Source: Oscillospiraceae bacterium (GTDB taxonomy: Bacteria; Bacillota; Clostridia; Oscillospirales; Acutalibacteraceae). From it: DNA of 46,245 nucleotides. Each line of letters opens with the position of its first letter. Positions within the stretch are counted from its first letter, which is position 1. The DNA lies in the NCBI GenBank assembly GCA_015065805.1, contig SVPN01000013.1, positions 1 through 46,245 on the forward strand. Reading direction: 5' to 3'. The translations under genes and the position numbers were made by a program. Of the stretch, positions 6,876 through 15,836 are shown piece by piece. The notes below the pieces were generated by a model. That model worked only from the letters and a program-made list of their open reading frames with translations. It ran no database searches and was not told the origin of the DNA.

Positions 6876-7943
6876 TTACACAAGAATCAGGCGTTTATCG
6901 GATGCTGTCAGGTCCACATTCCCGTCTGCCGTCAGCCACACCATATCCTCAATGCGGACACCGAAGCGCCCTTCCAGGTAGATGCCCGGCTCCACCGTGA
7001 CGATCTCACCGACACGAAGGAGCTCCTGCGAGCGCGGTGCCAGATGCGGCTTTTCGTGCACATCGATGCCGACGCCGTGACCCGTGCTGTGACCGAAGGC
7101 CTTGCCGTAGCCCGCCTGCTCGATCACCTGCCGTGCCAGGCGGTCGCCCTCCTCACCCGTCATACCCGCCTTGAGCGAATCCAGGCACGTCATCTGCGCC
7201 TTGAGTACCGTGTCATACACGAGCTTCTGCTCGTCAGACACCTCACCGATGGCCACCGTGCGGGTCATATCCGAGCGGTAGCCGTCCACCGTCGCGCCGA
7301 AATCCATCGTGACGAAATCGCCCTTTTGCAGACGGCGTTCACCGGGAACCGCGTGCGGCATCGAGCTGTTCTCGCCCGAAGCGACAATGAAGTCAAACGC
7401 GACGGCATCCGCGCCCTGACGGCGCATATACATCTCTAAATCCAGCGCGACATCCTTCTCGGTGCGACCGACTGTCAGACGCGGCAGGATGTAGGAAAAG
7501 CCGTCGTCGGTCAACGCCTGCGCACGGCGCATCCGCGCCACCTCCGCTTCGGATTTGACGCGGCGTTGCTCAAAAATACGCTTGCAAAGGATCTCGTCGG
7601 CAATCAGCTCCACACCGTCCGACTGTTGCTTGAAACGGTGAAGCTCGCTGACGGTGAGCGTCTCATTTTCCAGATACAGCTTGCGGATGCCGCGGGCTTT
7701 CAGCATCGCGATCGCATCCTTGAACAGTGCACTGCTTTCCTTGCAGGGAATGTCGTCCACCTTGGTATTCGCCGCTTCAATGTAGCGGAAATCCGTCAGA
7801 AACACCGCCTCATCCTTCATCACCAGCACCGCACCGTTGCTCGAATCAAAGGCAGTATAATAGCGACGGTTGGGAGCGGACAGGATCAGTGCCGCTTCAT
7901 TGGCAGCGAAGGTTTTGCAAAGGGCTTTGATACGTTCGTTCAT
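6876..7943 (-). CDS. Xaa-Pro peptidase (M24B)
   Basis: This 355-aa aminopeptidase-P/prolidase-like metallopeptidase releases residues N-terminal to proline. Residues 1-130 form the creatinase-like N-domain and 135-350 the pita-bread catalytic domain. The five metal ligands are visible: Asp214 (MDFGA), Asp225 (YRSDMTRT), His289 (STGHGVG), Glu318 (TVEPGIY) and Glu332 (VRIEDM). Its ATG follows the aroQ TGA with no gap (TGAATG), so the two are translationally coupled. The pairing with efp links two proline-related functions. Confidence 0.92.
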   Translation of the reverse strand: MNERIKALCKTFAANEAALILSAPNRRYYTAFDSSNGAVLVMKDEAVFLTDFRYIEAANTKVDDIPCKESSALFKDAIAMLKARGIRKLYLENETLTVSELHRFKQQSDGVELIADEILCKRIFEQRRVKSEAEVARMRRAQALTDDGFSYILPRLTVGRTEKDVALDLEMYMRRQGADAVAFDFIVASGENSSMPHAVPGERRLQKGDFVTMDFGATVDGYRSDMTRTVAIGEVSDEQKLVYDTVLKAQMTCLDSLKAGMTGEEGDRLARQVIEQAGYGKAFGHSTGHGVGIDVHEKPHLAPRSQELLRVGEIVTVEPGIYLEGRFGVRIEDMVWLTADGNVDLTASDKRLILV

Positions 7944-8381
7944 TCAGACTTCCTCCTCACACAACAGCGCAAGCGCTTTGAGATAGCTTCCGACTCCCAG
8001 GCCGCTGATCTGCGCCACGCAAACAGGCTCGATCACCGACACGTGACGAAACGGCTCCCGCGCGTGAATGTCGCTCAGGTGCACCTCGACAACGGGAAGA
8101 CGGATGGCGGCAATGGCATCGCGGAGGGCGTAGCTGTAATGCGTATACGCACCCGCATTGAAGATCACGCCGTCATATACGCCCATGGCGGCGTGAAGGG
8201 CATCGATCAGTGCACCCTCGTGATTGGACTGCAAGCAATCGACCGTTGCGCCGTATATTTCCGCTTCTTTTTTTACGGTTTCGCACAGCGTCTCTAACGT
8301 ATCGTTGCCGTAGATGCCGGGCTCACGGATCCCGAGCAGATTCAGGTTCGGGCCGTTTAAAACCAAAATATGTTTTCCCAT
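7944..8381 (-). CDS. aroQ: Type II 3-dehydroquinate dehydratase
   Basis: It converts 3-dehydroquinate to 3-dehydroshikimate in the shikimate pathway. The length of 145 aa is standard for the dodecameric type II enzyme. NGPNLNLLGIREPGIYG holds the catalytic Arg19 and Tyr24 on the flexible lid. SNHEGALID, FNAGAYTHYSYALRDAI and VEVHLSDIHAREPFR (catalytic His101) follow. No other shikimate gene is in the window. It lies 3 nt after the TIM-barrel gene and directly before the peptidase. Confidence 0.95.
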   Translation of the reverse strand: MGKHILVLNGPNLNLLGIREPGIYGNDTLETLCETVKKEAEIYGATVDCLQSNHEGALIDALHAAMGVYDGVIFNAGAYTHYSYALRDAIAAIRLPVVEVHLSDIHAREPFRHVSVIEPVCVAQISGLGVGSYLKALALLCEEEV

Positions 8382-8384
8382 CGG

Positions 8385-9242
8385 TCAGTCTCCTTTCGCG
8401 ACCTTATAAAGTGTATGCATCGTGACGGCGTCGTGTGCCTGCGTGCCGTCGGATTCGCAGATGATCACGGGTGCCAGTGCGCGCTGTGCGATCAGCTCCA
8501 TCAGCGGGGCGGGATCGGGACCGTACTGCGTATCGGCAAAGGTCAGATGGCGTTTTTCGCCGCCCGCCGTGTATTCGATCTTGGAAAAATGCGCGTGAAA
8601 CACGCGTGCGCGCTCCTCACCGAGCGCTTCCTGCATACGGTCGAGCAATGCCGCAAACGCTTCGCGGCTGTTGACTTCGCCGTGGGTACGGCTGTTGAGA
8701 TGTCCGAAATCCACGCACGGCAAAAACCGCTCGTCCACCGCACACATCGTCAGGATCTCCTCAAATGTGCCGAGCTGATTGATCTTACCCATCGTCTCGG
8801 GGCAGATGTGCACTGTGCCGAAGCCCTCGCGGTCAAGTATTTGCTGTGCCTTGTGCAGGGTTTCGCAGGCAAGCGCCGTCGCGTCCTCACGCGATAAACC
8901 GCCCAGTCCCCCGGGATGCACCACGATGCGGTCGCCGCCTAAGCGAAGCACCGCTTGAGCACTGTCCAGAATGTAGCGCACGGAATTGTCGCGCTTTTCG
9001 GGCTCTTTGGAGGCAAGCGAGATGAAATACGGCGCGTGAAGCGACACGGCGATGCCGTGTTCCGCGGCGGCAAGGCGGATCTGCTCTGCCGCGGCTTCGG
9101 ACAGCCGCACACCGCGACCGCATTGATATTCGTACGCAGTCAGACCGAGTGAATGAAGCCACGCGGGTGCCTGATGGGTCGATTTGAAGCCCGCTTCATA
9201 AAATGCCTCGGCATTTCCCGCAGGGCCGAACAACGCGCTCAT
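8385..9242 (-). CDS. TIM-barrel protein, endonuclease IV / sugar isomerase superfamily
   Basis: This 285-aa protein resembles AP endonuclease IV and xylose-isomerase-like TIM barrels. Likely metal ligands are in SLHAPYFISLAS, IVVHPGG, ICPETMG, PCVDFGHLN, VFHAHFSKIEY and ICESDGT, which match the His/Glu/Asp series of endonuclease IV. It is close to the archaeal and clostridial endonuclease-IV-like group, but activity cannot be decided from sequence (DNA repair or sugar metabolism). The ATG at 9242 overlaps the stop of yqeG (ATGA) and has AAGGAGA upstream; a longer in-frame start inside yqeG is less likely. Confidence 0.8.
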   Translation of the reverse strand: MSALFGPAGNAEAFYEAGFKSTHQAPAWLHSLGLTAYEYQCGRGVRLSEAAAEQIRLAAAEHGIAVSLHAPYFISLASKEPEKRDNSVRYILDSAQAVLRLGGDRIVVHPGGLGGLSREDATALACETLHKAQQILDREGFGTVHICPETMGKINQLGTFEEILTMCAVDERFLPCVDFGHLNSRTHGEVNSREAFAALLDRMQEALGEERARVFHAHFSKIEYTAGGEKRHLTFADTQYGPDPAPLMELIAQRALAPVIICESDGTQAHDAVTMHTLYKVAKGD

Positions 9243-9745
9243 TCCGATCTCTCCTTTTTGCGGCGATAGGACGCCAAAATCGGTTGCTCCAAGCGGCGGC
9301 GCAGGCGAAAGCTCCATCCCGCTTCGGGTTCAATGGGCAGCAGCTGTGCGACCCGCACACCCGCCAACTTCGCACCGAGCACATCGGTGAAGGTCTGGTC
9401 CCCCACCGCCATACACGCCTTCAGCGGCAACCCTAACGCCTTGGATGCGCGGCGGAAGCCGAACGGCACGGGCTTGCACGCCGTGTGCACATACGGCAGA
9501 CCGATCTTCGCCGCAAACGGCTTGACACGCGGTTCTTTGGAATTCGACACCAGCATCAGCCCGACGCCCGATGCTTTCATCGCTTCCAGCCACACCGCGA
9601 CATCCTCGGGCAGCTCCTGCGAATGGTGCTTTGTCAGGGTATTGTCCACATCCAGAAGAAGCGCTTTGACGCCCATTGTCTGCAATTCCTCTGCCGTGAT
9701 CTCGGTGATGCGGGTTTTCAATATCGTAGGATGGAAAAGAGACAT
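9239..9745 (-). CDS. yqeG: YqeG-family HAD phosphatase
   Basis: A 168-aa HAD subfamily IIIA phosphatase of the YqeG type; substrate not established. Motif I is LLLDVDNTLTKH with the Asp nucleophile, motif II the Ser in MLVSNSKEPR, motif III Lys in CKPVPFGF, and motif IV MAVGDQTFTDVLGA. The C-terminus is basic. Two ATGs (9751, 9745) follow a GAGGGA site; the second has better spacing and is used. It is the first gene of the yqeG-TIM-aroQ-pepP-efp run; no convincing promoter was found in front of it. Confidence 0.88.
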   Translation of the reverse strand: MSLFHPTILKTRITEITAEELQTMGVKALLLDVDNTLTKHHSQELPEDVAVWLEAMKASGVGLMLVSNSKEPRVKPFAAKIGLPYVHTACKPVPFGFRRASKALGLPLKACMAVGDQTFTDVLGAKLAGVRVAQLLPIEPEAGWSFRLRRRLEQPILASYRRKKERSE

Positions 9746-9808
9746 ACTCATTTCTCCCTCATAAGCATAAATCTTCGGTCGTGACCGCGACCCAGGCGCA
9801 CGACAAGC

Positions 9809-9836
9809 AAAAAGCAGGCATTGCTGCCTGCTTTTT
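9809..9836 (-). terminator. rpsU terminator
   Basis: A 12-bp perfect stem AAAAAGCAGGCA/TGCCTGCTTTTT with loop TTGC lies 11 bp after the rpsU stop. The symmetric A/T tails would let it work in both directions. Confidence 0.85.
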
Positions 9837-9847
9837 ATGAGCTATTC

Positions 9848-10024
9848 TTATTTGAACTTTCTCTTACGGGCAGCTTCCGACTTCTTCTTGCGCTTCACAG
9901 AAGGCTTCTCGTAATGCTCTCTTTTACGAACCTCCGCAAGGACACCGGAGCGGGCGCAGGACTTCTTCCAGCGGCGCAGAGCGCTGTCCAGGGACTCGTT
10001 CTCTTTTACTCGAATTTCCGACAT
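9848..10024 (-). CDS. rpsU: Small ribosomal subunit protein bS21
   Basis: A 58-aa ribosomal protein read directly from the minus strand. It begins [20 protein letters not shown] and ends with a very basic tail ([15 protein letters not shown]), as in other bS21 proteins. A GGAGGGA site precedes the ATG. bS21 sits on the 30S platform near the anti-Shine-Dalgarno end of 16S rRNA. It has a consensus promoter and a strong terminator, so it is a stand-alone unit between leuS and yqeG. Confidence 0.96.
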   Translation of the reverse strand: MSEIRVKENESLDSALRRWKKSCARSGVLAEVRKREHYEKPSVKRKKKSEAARKRKFK

Positions 10025-10094
10025 TGACTATTTCCCTCCCTCCGCCATACAGCAGGGGCAAATTTTTGACTTAGCGACAGACATCGCATAATAG

Positions 10095-10123
10095 TATTAT
10101 ATCGTAAGGTTTGCGGTTCGTCA
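10095..10123 (-). promoter_or_regulatory. Sigma-A promoter of rpsU
   Basis: TTGACG (10118-10123), exactly 17 bp, TATAAT (10095-10100) on the minus strand, just beyond the leuS stop. This is among the closest to consensus of the promoters seen here. Confidence 0.85.
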
Positions 10124-10151
10124 AGCATTTTTTTGTAAAAGATTCACATTT

Positions 10152-12560
10152 TTACGGACGAACCACAATATTGACCAGCTTGGAAGGCACATACAGCTCC
10201 TTGACAACGGTCATACCCGCGATCGCTTCGGCGACTTTTTCGTCCGCTTTTGCCATCGCAATGACGGTTGCCTGATCGGCATCCACGGGGATGTTCAGAC
10301 GTGCCTTGATCTTGCCGTTGACCTGCGCCACGATCTCGACGGTCGCTTCAATGCACTTCGCCTCATCGTATGCGGGCCACGGTGCGGTGACGAGCATACC
10401 CTCAAAGCCCGCAAGCTCCCACATCTCTTCGGTAATGTGCGGGGCAAATGGGTTGAGCATCGACAGGAGCATCTTCCACTCGCCGCGGGTGATGCTGCCC
10501 TTATCGTAGATGCGGTTGAGAAGCGCCATCATCGCGGCAATCGCGGTGTTGAACTTCATCGCCTCGATGTCGGTGGTGACCTTTTTGAGCGTGCGGTGGA
10601 ACTCGCCCGTCATATCCTCGGACAGCTCGTCTCCGTCAACAAGCAGCTCCTGCAATGCCCACACGCGGTCAAGGAAACGCTTGCAGCCCTTGACGCCGTT
10701 TTCCGACCACGGGGTCGCTTTTTCGTAGTCGCCCATAAACATAATGTACACGCGAAGCACGTCCGCGCCGTACGCGTCCACCACGTCCAGCGGATCGACA
10801 ACGTTGCCCTTGGATTTACTCATCTTGTCGCCGTCGGGGCCGAGGATCAGACCCTGCGCCGTACGCTTGGCATACGGCTCCTTCGTCGGGACAACGCCGA
10901 TATCGTGCAGGAAGTGATGCCAGAAACGGGAATAGATCATATGACGGGTCACGTGCTCCATACCGCCGTTGTACCAGTCAACGGGCATCCAGTAATCGAG
11001 TGCCTTGCGATCGGCAAGTGCCTGCGTGTTCTTCGGGTCGATGTAACGCAGGAAATACCACGAAGAGCCTGCCCACTGGGGCATCGTATCGGTTTCACGG
11101 CGAGCCGCACCGCCGCACTTCGGGCAGGTGCACTGCACGAAATCGTCGATCTTGGCAAGGGGGCTTTCGCCGTCCGAGCCGGGTGCGATCTTGTCGGTTT
11201 TGGGCAGACGGAGCGGCAACTCCTCATAGGGCACTGCCACCATACCGCAGGTCGGGCAATGCACGATCGGGATGGGTTCGCCCCAATACCGCTGGCGGTT
11301 GAACGCCCAGTCCTTCATCTTGTACTGCACGCCCGCTTCGCCGATACCCTTTTCCCCGAGGAACTCGAGCATCTTCGCGATGGCTTCTTTTTTGGTTTCG
11401 ATGCCGTTAAGGAAATCGGAGTTGATCATCGTACCGTCGCCCGTGTACGCGGCCTCGTCCACGTTGCCGCCCTCGATGACGGGGATGATGTCAATGCCGA
11501 ATTTCTTGGCAAAATCGTAGTCGCGCTCGTCGTGCGCAGGCACCGCCATAATGGCACCCGTGCCGTAGCCCATCATCACGTAGTCGGAGATGTAGATCGG
11601 CACATTCTTGCCCGTCACGGGGTTCACCGCGGTGATGCCCTCCACGCGGACACCCGTCTTCTCCTTGACAAGCTGGGTGCGCTCGAACTCGGTCTTTTTA
11701 CTGCACTCGGTGCGGTAGGCATCAAGCGCGTCTGCATTTGCAATGCGGTCGCGGTACTGCTCAAGAAGCGGATGCTCGGGCGCCATAACCATAAACGTCA
11801 CGCCGAAAAGCGTGTCGGGACGGGTGGTATAAATACGCAGGCTCTCCTTGATCTCGGGAAGCGTGAAATCCACAAACGCGCCCGTCGATTTGCCGATCCA
11901 GTTGCGCTGCTGGAGCTTGACGTTGGGGAGATAATCGACCTCGTCAAGTCCCTCAAGGAGCTTGTCGGCATATTCCGTGATGCGCAGATACCACACGTCC
12001 TTCGCCTTTTGCACCACGTCGCTGTGGCAGATGTCGCACTTGCCGCCCTGCGAGTCCTCGTTGGACAGCACGACCTTACAGCTCGGGCAATAGTTGACAA
12101 GGGTCTTGTCGCGGAATGCCAGACCGTTTTCGAACATTTTCAAAAAGATCCACTGCGTCCACTTGTAATACTCTTCCTCGGTGGTGTCAATGACACGCGA
12201 CCAGTCAAACGAAAAACCGACGCGCTTGAGCTGCTCGGTGAAGCGCGCAATGTTCTGGTCGGTCAGCTGACGGGGATGGATGCCCGTTTTCATTGCAGAG
12301 TTTTCGGTCGGCAGACCGTAGGCGTCAAAGCCGATCGGGAACAGCACGTTGTAGCCTTCCTTGCGGCGCTTGCGCGCGACGACCTCAAGGCCCGAATACG
12401 CCTTGATATGACCGACGTGCATACCCGCTCCCGACGGATACGGGAACTCGACAAGAGCGTAGAACTTCGGCTTGGAGTAGTCATCCGTAGCGGCAAAGCA
12501 TTGGGTATCCTCCCAGATCTTTTGCCATTTTGCTTCTGTGGTTTTTGCATCGTATCGCAT
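10152..12560 (-). CDS. leuS: Leucyl-tRNA synthetase
   Basis: Class I synthetase that charges tRNA-Leu, 802 aa, normal for bacteria. The HIGH-type motif is HVGH at 48-51 after PYPSGAG. The zinc-ribbon CPSC...CDIC is near 155-180, the CP1 editing domain (YTTRPDTLFG) near 240, and KMSKS (DKMSKSKGNVVDP) near 579. The tRNA-binding and C-terminal domains follow. It lies 2 nt after rsfS and is the last gene of the long block. No T-box leader is present because there is no room upstream. Confidence 0.97.
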   Translation of the reverse strand: MRYDAKTTEAKWQKIWEDTQCFAATDDYSKPKFYALVEFPYPSGAGMHVGHIKAYSGLEVVARKRRKEGYNVLFPIGFDAYGLPTENSAMKTGIHPRQLTDQNIARFTEQLKRVGFSFDWSRVIDTTEEEYYKWTQWIFLKMFENGLAFRDKTLVNYCPSCKVVLSNEDSQGGKCDICHSDVVQKAKDVWYLRITEYADKLLEGLDEVDYLPNVKLQQRNWIGKSTGAFVDFTLPEIKESLRIYTTRPDTLFGVTFMVMAPEHPLLEQYRDRIANADALDAYRTECSKKTEFERTQLVKEKTGVRVEGITAVNPVTGKNVPIYISDYVMMGYGTGAIMAVPAHDERDYDFAKKFGIDIIPVIEGGNVDEAAYTGDGTMINSDFLNGIETKKEAIAKMLEFLGEKGIGEAGVQYKMKDWAFNRQRYWGEPIPIVHCPTCGMVAVPYEELPLRLPKTDKIAPGSDGESPLAKIDDFVQCTCPKCGGAARRETDTMPQWAGSSWYFLRYIDPKNTQALADRKALDYWMPVDWYNGGMEHVTRHMIYSRFWHHFLHDIGVVPTKEPYAKRTAQGLILGPDGDKMSKSKGNVVDPLDVVDAYGADVLRVYIMFMGDYEKATPWSENGVKGCKRFLDRVWALQELLVDGDELSEDMTGEFHRTLKKVTTDIEAMKFNTAIAAMMALLNRIYDKGSITRGEWKMLLSMLNPFAPHITEEMWELAGFEGMLVTAPWPAYDEAKCIEATVEIVAQVNGKIKARLNIPVDADQATVIAMAKADEKVAEAIAGMTVVKELYVPSKLVNIVVRP

Positions 12561-12562
12561 GG

Positions 12563-12937
12563 TTATTCACCCTCATTATCCAAGAATTGTTCGATATCGA
12601 CCTCTTTGCCGTCCTTCCACAGACGCTCAAGGTCGTAGAAACCGCGCATCTCCTCGTTGAAGATATGCACGATCACATCGCCGTAATCGATCACGACCCA
12701 ATTGGTGGAGTTGTAGCCCTCCGTGCGCAACGGGGCAATGTCGTACTTCTCTTTCAGCTCGTGCTCCACATAGTCCGACAGTGCGCGCACCTGCGTGGAG
12801 CTGTTGCCGTGGGCAATGACAAAGCAGTCGCAGATCGAGGTGACATCCTCCACATCGATCAGGCGGATATCCTTGCCCAGGTGTTTATCTAATGTTTTCA
12901 CCACATACCCTGCGGTGGTCATTGCTTGTGCGGTCAT
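12563..12937 (-). CDS. rsfS: Ribosomal silencing factor RsfS
   Basis: RsfS binds uL14 and blocks subunit joining in starvation. The 124-aa protein has the DUF143 fold: DIRLIDVEDVTSICDCFVIAHGNS, then the conserved W-V-V-I-DYGDVIVHIF segment and YDLERLW near the end. AGGAGG lies 7 nt before ATG. It follows the LCP-like gene by 26 nt and leuS by 2 nt. Confidence 0.95.
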   Translation of the reverse strand: MTAQAMTTAGYVVKTLDKHLGKDIRLIDVEDVTSICDCFVIAHGNSSTQVRALSDYVEHELKEKYDIAPLRTEGYNSTNWVVIDYGDVIVHIFNEEMRGFYDLERLWKDGKEVDIEQFLDNEGE

Positions 12938-12963
12938 AGTCCGCCTCCTGTATCTTATAATAA

Positions 12964-14316
12964 TTATTCGTCCGTGCTTGTGTCGAGCAGCTTGCCCGTC
13001 TGATCGGCAACCGCGTTGCTCAGCGCATCCTTGCGCACATCCGATGCGGTGCTGTTGGTCAGCTCGGGGATCAGCAGATCGCCTGCGCCGAGTGCCGCCG
13101 AATAGGGGTTGAACTCGGTGTTGAGAACGCCGATCAGCTCCTCCTTATGCACGGAATACACCGTGTTGCCGTCCGACGGTTCACCGGGAAGGATCTGAAC
13201 GGTCATCCCCGTCACATCCGCTTTTTTGAGCGATTTGAGGATCGCACAGATCTCCTTCACCGTGCATTCGGTGCGGATCGCCGACGAGCTGGACATCACG
13301 CCGTCAATGATATCCTCCTCCACGACCTCTTCCTCCATACGGAACAGGCGGGTGAGCAATGCGCCGAACACCTCGCGCTGGCGCATCATACGGATCACAT
13401 CGCGATCCAGCGTACCGTCGGTGTAGGTGACATATTCCGTGGCGGCTTCGCCGGTCATCGTGTGCACACCGGGCTCGTAATCGATGCCGCCGAGCTGATA
13501 AAAGTCGGTCAGGTTCACGTCCACGCCACCGACCGCATTGACCAGATAGGTCACCGCTTTGGGCGGGAGCAGGAAGAACTCATCCACGGGCAGACCCAGC
13601 TGATCGTTGACAAAATCCACTAATCCCGATACCGCCGAGCCCTTTTTCAGCGTCACTTCCGTACCGCAGGCAATGTGTGTCGCCACATCGCCCTCGTTGA
13701 TCTCGGGCTCATACAGACGCTTTTTACACACATTGCACCAGTCAAGAGCTTTGGGGTTGGCAAACACCTCGCCGAGCACATCCGTTGCCCACAGATCGTC
13801 CGTGGCAATGTGCGTTGCCTGCGGCAGCTGCAGGATGTTGACGGTGTTTGCTTTTTTATCGTGGCAGAGGACCGACAGCATCATCGTGTCGTCCTTTTCC
13901 CCCTCGCCGAGAATGCCGACAAGATAATACGCCACCTTATTCTGATTTTCAACAGGTGTCACATCGTACTCTGTGGGCGGGATCGGCGGCACCTTATCGC
14001 CCGTTTCGATAAACATCGCTTTGTAGATATAATTTGCCAGCACACCGCCGAACACCAGAAACGCCACCACCAGCACCACGATCACCCAGCGGATGATGAG
14101 CGCCGCACGGGACAGCTTCTTTTTGCGACGGCGGGCAGGACGCTCCTTGGACGGAGCGGCGCGTTCCTCCGACGCGCGGCGACGCTCGGTCGTATCGGGG
14201 CGGCGGTTCGAGCGGTCGGGCATACGGGACGATCCCGAAGAACGTGTGCCGCCCGTTTTGACATCGGATTCCAGATCCATTGTCGGGCGAACCTTGTTTC
14301 GTCTGTCCTTTGCCAT
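12964..14316 (-). CDS. LCP (LytR-CpsA-Psr)-like membrane protein, atypical
   Basis: A 450-aa protein with a long Arg/Lys-rich cytosolic tail (1-70), one TM helix (71-96) and an extracellular LCP-like domain. LCP enzymes attach wall polymers to peptidoglycan. Recognisable parts are VAYYLVGILGEGEKDDTMML (the usual LLLGxD...DTxML) and GVHTMTGEAATEYV followed by DRDVIRMMRQRE (the usual R..RQQ). However, the SIPRDT motif reads QLPQATH (163-169) and YVRYR reads YVTYT (295-299), so key arginines are missing. An insertion with Cys194, Cys197 and Cys217 is present. It may bind without catalysing. It starts 4 nt after nadD-yqeK; the ribosome-binding site is rather far upstream. Confidence 0.75.
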   Translation of the reverse strand: MAKDRRNKVRPTMDLESDVKTGGTRSSGSSRMPDRSNRRPDTTERRRASEERAAPSKERPARRRKKKLSRAALIIRWVIVVLVVAFLVFGGVLANYIYKAMFIETGDKVPPIPPTEYDVTPVENQNKVAYYLVGILGEGEKDDTMMLSVLCHDKKANTVNILQLPQATHIATDDLWATDVLGEVFANPKALDWCNVCKKRLYEPEINEGDVATHIACGTEVTLKKGSAVSGLVDFVNDQLGLPVDEFFLLPPKAVTYLVNAVGGVDVNLTDFYQLGGIDYEPGVHTMTGEAATEYVTYTDGTLDRDVIRMMRQREVFGALLTRLFRMEEEVVEEDIIDGVMSSSSAIRTECTVKEICAILKSLKKADVTGMTVQILPGEPSDGNTVYSVHKEELIGVLNTEFNPYSAALGAGDLLIPELTNSTASDVRKDALSNAVADQTGKLLDTSTDE

Positions 14317-14320
14317 ACTA

Positions 14321-15502
14321 TCAGGTCACACTCCTTTTCAGAGCCAGTTCATTATACGCTCCGATCGTGTCGGGATGGATGGGAGCGTTCTTTTCGGTCA
14401 GTTCGCGGATGGTGTAGCCCAGGGCGTACATCATCGCTTCCTCAGGGTCTTCGTCCACCAGACGGCGCATCACATCCACATCGTCGTAATCGCGGTCCGC
14501 CGAGGTGAAATCGGCAAGATAGAGCACCCGCTCAAGCAATCCCATTCCCGCACGGGCGGTCGTGTGGTACCGTACCGCCGTGAGGATCTCGGGATCCTTG
14601 ACGCCGAGAACGCGCTCGATAAACGCCGCACCGCATATCGCGTGCCACAGTTTTTTCGACGCTTGCTCTGCCGTATCTAACAGTATACCAAAATCCTGCA
14701 GAATTTGCAACTGCAGTTCGGGTTTTGTATTTTTTAAAATATCGTGAAGAAGTCCTGCCGTGTATGCCTTGTCGGGATCGGCACCCCATTTGATCGCCAA
14801 CCGCTTGGCTTCTGCCGCCACCGCCAGCGAATGCTCATAGCGTGCAGGGGTCAGACGCGCACGGATAATATCCTTGAACTGCTCGTTGCGATCGACATCG
14901 CCCGCCGCGCGGTACAAGCCGTTTTCCACGATGTACTGCGCGACCGCTTTGGGCACAAGGCCTTCGAGCGACCGCCCGCTTTGAGCACATTCGCGGATCT
15001 GTGTGGACGATATGCGGCGAAGCGGCATCGGCAATACGCGGCAATCCGCGCCGAGCGTTTCGTATGTTTTCGCGTACGCCTCCAACTTATCGATCGGCTC
15101 ATCGTCACGCGGAACGGTGCACAGCACCGCCATTTCGACGATGTCCTCGAACCGCTTCCAGCTCAACAGCGTCAAAAACATATCCGCACCCATCAGCAGA
15201 TAAAACGTGTCCTCGGGATGCTCCTCGGTCAGATACGTGAGCGTATCCACCGTGAAGCTCGCACCGCCCTGCCGGATCTCGTAGTCGGACACCTCCGCAA
15301 GCGGGTCGTCCTGCACGGCAAGACGGCACATCGCCAGACGGTCTGCATCGGCGGTGGAGGATACCTTCACCTTGTGCGGAGGCATACCCGTCGGCATCAG
15401 GATCACGCGGTCAAGCCCCAGTGCATCCGCCGCCGCGTGTACCAGCGCCAGATGCCCTTCGTGAATGGGATCAAAGCTGCCGCCGAATAATCCGATCTTC
15501 AT
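14321..15502 (-). CDS. nadD: NadD-YqeK fusion: NaMN adenylyltransferase with HD hydrolase
   Basis: The 393-aa protein joins two enzymes. Residues 1-197 are nicotinate-nucleotide adenylyltransferase of NAD synthesis, with GGSFDPIHEGHL (8-19) and ISSTQIR. Residues 205-393 are a YqeK-type HD domain (HSLAVAAEAKRLA, GLLHDILKN, YHTTARAGM, YLADFTSADR); YqeK proteins hydrolyse diadenosine tetraphosphate. In many Firmicutes the two are separate adjacent genes. There is AAGGAGG ahead of the ATG. The neighbours yhbY, an LCP gene and rsfS match the usual Firmicutes order. Confidence 0.93.
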   Translation of the reverse strand: MKIGLFGGSFDPIHEGHLALVHAAADALGLDRVILMPTGMPPHKVKVSSTADADRLAMCRLAVQDDPLAEVSDYEIRQGGASFTVDTLTYLTEEHPEDTFYLLMGADMFLTLLSWKRFEDIVEMAVLCTVPRDDEPIDKLEAYAKTYETLGADCRVLPMPLRRISSTQIRECAQSGRSLEGLVPKAVAQYIVENGLYRAAGDVDRNEQFKDIIRARLTPARYEHSLAVAAEAKRLAIKWGADPDKAYTAGLLHDILKNTKPELQLQILQDFGILLDTAEQASKKLWHAICGAAFIERVLGVKDPEILTAVRYHTTARAGMGLLERVLYLADFTSADRDYDDVDVMRRLVDEDPEEAMMYALGYTIRELTEKNAPIHPDTIGAYNELALKRSVT

Positions 15503-15537
15503 AGAATCTGCCTCCTTTTTCCGTCTTTCCCCACCCT

Positions 15538-15828
15538 TTATTTCGGCAGGACGATCTTCGGTTCTTTCTCATTGCGGCGATACAGCACAAAGGTGCGTCC
15601 GATCACCTGCACCACCTCGGCACCGACCGATGCGGCGATATCCTCGGCAATATCTCTTGTGGACGCGGGTGCGGTTTCCAGCACACGTCCTTTGATAAGC
15701 TCACGCGCGGTCAGCGCGTCGTCCGCCTGCTTGCGCATCGCGTCCGACACACCGCCTTTGCCCGCGTGAACAATGGGTTCCATCGTATTGGCAAGTCCGC
15801 GCAGATATGCGCGTTGTTTACTGGTCAT
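15538..15828 (-). CDS. yhbY: YhbY-family RNA-binding (CRM domain) protein
   Basis: A 96-aa CRM-domain protein associated with 50S assembly. It starts MTSKQRAYLRGLANTMEPIVHAGKGG and carries the GxxG-like loop HAGKGGVS and a C-terminal VQVIGRTFVLYRRNE strand. The start is fixed by CAGGAGAG upstream; the longer open frame overlaps rdgB and is not used. Confidence 0.92.
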   Translation of the reverse strand: MTSKQRAYLRGLANTMEPIVHAGKGGVSDAMRKQADDALTARELIKGRVLETAPASTRDIAEDIAASVGAEVVQVIGRTFVLYRRNEKEPKIVLPK

Positions 15829-15836
15829 GGTATATG

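Noticed and set aside
10437-12638. A 733-codon plus-strand open frame opposite leuS
   Set aside because: Antisense to an unmistakable LeuS; open only because of codon bias in GC-rich DNA.
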